A DNA stretch of 64,000 nucleotides from an uncultured Sphingomonadales bacterium. Its GTDB lineage: Bacteria; Pseudomonadota; Alphaproteobacteria; Sphingomonadales; Sphingomonadaceae. This document shows, piece by piece, positions 63,138 to 64,000 of the stretch; position 1 is the first letter of the stretch, and each line of letters starts with the position of its first letter. The notes beneath the pieces were generated by a model, which was not told where the DNA came from, did no database searches, and was given only the letters and a program-made list of their open reading frames with translations. The stretch covers positions 62,001 to 126,000 of the forward strand of contig CAIMDB010000032.1 in assembly GCA_903839675.1 (NCBI GenBank). The letters are read 5' to 3'. Made by a program: the position numbers and the translations under genes.

Positions 63138-63953
63138 ATGCGTTTGCCAAAGTTTATGTCCGGCCTCGGTCTTGTTGCGCTTGTCGTGGTGGCCCCTGCT
63201 CAGGCCGCAGGCGATCTGCTCGTCGCGCCAACGCGTGTCATTCTTGACGGCGCACGGGGCACCGAGGTCATCCTCAACAATATCGACAGCGAAACCGCGA
63301 CCTACCGTGTGTCGCTGGAGGTGCGGCGCATGAATGCCGACGGCACGCTGGACGAAGTCGAGCCGGAAAAGGCGACAGCCGCAGAAGCGCAGGCGCTCAG
63401 CATGATCACTTATGCGCCCCGCCGTATCGAGTTGGCGCCCAATCAGCCCCAGGCGATCCGCATCGGCGTTCGCTCCCCGGCGGATCTGCCGGACGGCGAA
63501 TATCGCGTGCATATGCTGTTCCGCGCCATCCCGACCGCGCGGTCCGTCACGGAAACCCAGACGACGGATTCCGGGCTCTCAATTGCGCTCACGCCGATCT
63601 ACGGCGTCACCATTCCTGTCATCATCCGAAAAGGCGCGCTCAAGGCAACGGCGGCGATTGGCGATGCTCGCATTGACCGGTCGACGGGTCAGCCGGAGTT
63701 GACGATGTCGCTGTCGCGTGAAGGCAGCCGCTCCACCTATGGCCGCATCCGTGTTCTGAAACCGGGCAAATCGACGCCTGTGTTCGAGGTACGCGGCGTG
63801 GCCGTTTACCCGGAAGTGAATAAGCGCGCGGTGAGTTTTCCCATTGATGCGCAGACAGCTGCCCAACTCGCCGGCCCGGCGACCGTTCAATATCTTGAAG
63901 AAGCTGATGCCGGCGGCCGCGTGATCGCGGAAACCCAGACGGTCATCCGTTAA
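63138..63953 (+). CDS. PapD-like periplasmic pilus chaperone
   Basis: A 271-residue protein with a signal peptide (about 1-25, ending AQAA) and two Ig-like domains. The first holds the PapD-like LLVAPTRVILDG and RRIELAPNQPQAIRIGVRSPADLPDGEYRV blocks; the second follows from about 165. It likely holds DUF4402 subunits in the periplasm for an outer-membrane usher. GGGGAAAG upstream supports ATG 63138. Confidence 0.87.
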   Translation: MRLPKFMSGLGLVALVVVAPAQAAGDLLVAPTRVILDGARGTEVILNNIDSETATYRVSLEVRRMNADGTLDEVEPEKATAAEAQALSMITYAPRRIELAPNQPQAIRIGVRSPADLPDGEYRVHMLFRAIPTARSVTETQTTDSGLSIALTPIYGVTIPVIIRKGALKATAAIGDARIDRSTGQPELTMSLSREGSRSTYGRIRVLKPGKSTPVFEVRGVAVYPEVNKRAVSFPIDAQTAAQLAGPATVQYLEEADAGGRVIAETQTVIR

Positions 63954-63980
63954 GGGCGGATCCAGACCCGGATCCCTCCC

Positions 63981-64000
63981 ATGCGTCCCCTGATTTCCAG
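63981..64000 (+). CDS. Possible start of the next gene (usher candidate), cut by the window edge
   Basis: ATG at 63981 opens a frame (MRPLIS) 27 bp after the chaperone stop, ending at the window edge. Only six codons are visible, so the usher call is inferred solely from position. Confidence 0.25.

Noticed and set aside
1-64000. tRNA genes, CRISPR arrays, insertion sequences, SAH/SAM riboswitches
   Set aside because: Looked for but no cloverleaf, regular spacer array, transposase or matching conserved core was seen.

Overview
The window looks like about 64 kb of the chromosome of a sphingomonad-type alphaproteobacterium (Sphingomonadales). Evidence: high G+C coding sequence throughout, alphaproteobacterial families (TrcR/DUF1013, DUF1491, MmcB-type nuclease, DUF6489, exported DUF4402 proteins, NDUFS4-like complex I subunit), GANTC (CcrM-type) sites, and short palindromic repeats between genes. 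No tRNA, rRNA, CRISPR array or insertion sequence was seen. The genus cannot be fixed from this sequence.

The most informative landmark is a 314-bp gap between a DUF299 regulator (minus) and hemE (plus) at 40,686-40,999. It has one perfect and several degenerate DnaA boxes, four GANTC sites and an A/T-rich stretch, and so looks like the replication origin. Genes just left of it run mostly on the minus strand and genes just right mostly on the plus strand. About 9-13 kb to the right lies mnmE / mnmG-rsmG-parA-parB with four parS-like sites, so the partition centromere is also present.

Left arm (1-40.7 kb): tamB 3' end; a haem-type membrane protein plus a PepSY protein; serC-serA behind a structured leader; hisZ, purA; aroC, fabI, a YihY protein and a CbpA-like DnaJ; aroQ and a polyprenyl diphosphate synthase; metal efflux, hrpB, a complex I subunit and a NUDIX hydrolase; a lemA-TPM-TPM operon; mscL; a sulfur operon (sseA-metC-msrB-msrA) whose Msr proteins look exported; queF, an EAL phosphodiesterase and a P450; a HerA-like ATPase divergent from trcR; mmcB, a cell-wall hydrolase, ptsN, hpf; then the tightly overlapped DUF299-maf-aroE-coaE operon followed by dnaQ.

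Right arm (41-64 kb): hemE-hemJ-rho, TerC, an acetyltransferase, DUF3298, dienelactone hydrolase, ogt, DUF6489, mnmE; an A/T-rich Fic cassette wedged between mnmE and mnmG; the partition operon; SCO1, a YcgN-like protein, a YgjP-like metallopeptidase, a class A penicillin-binding protein and a second (cytosolic) msrB; a compact type III polyketide synthase / methyltransferase / flavoprotein operon; and at the right edge two DUF4402 exported proteins with a PapD-like chaperone, probably the start of a chaperone-usher surface-fibre locus.

Best leads for something new: the Fic cassette, where an intrinsic terminator ends one base before the toxin start codon and the small partner lacks the usual inhibitory glutamate; the polyketide operon, whose order resembles phenolic-lipid operons; a terminator hairpin just ahead of the TTG start of trcR; and the branched RNA fold ahead of serC.
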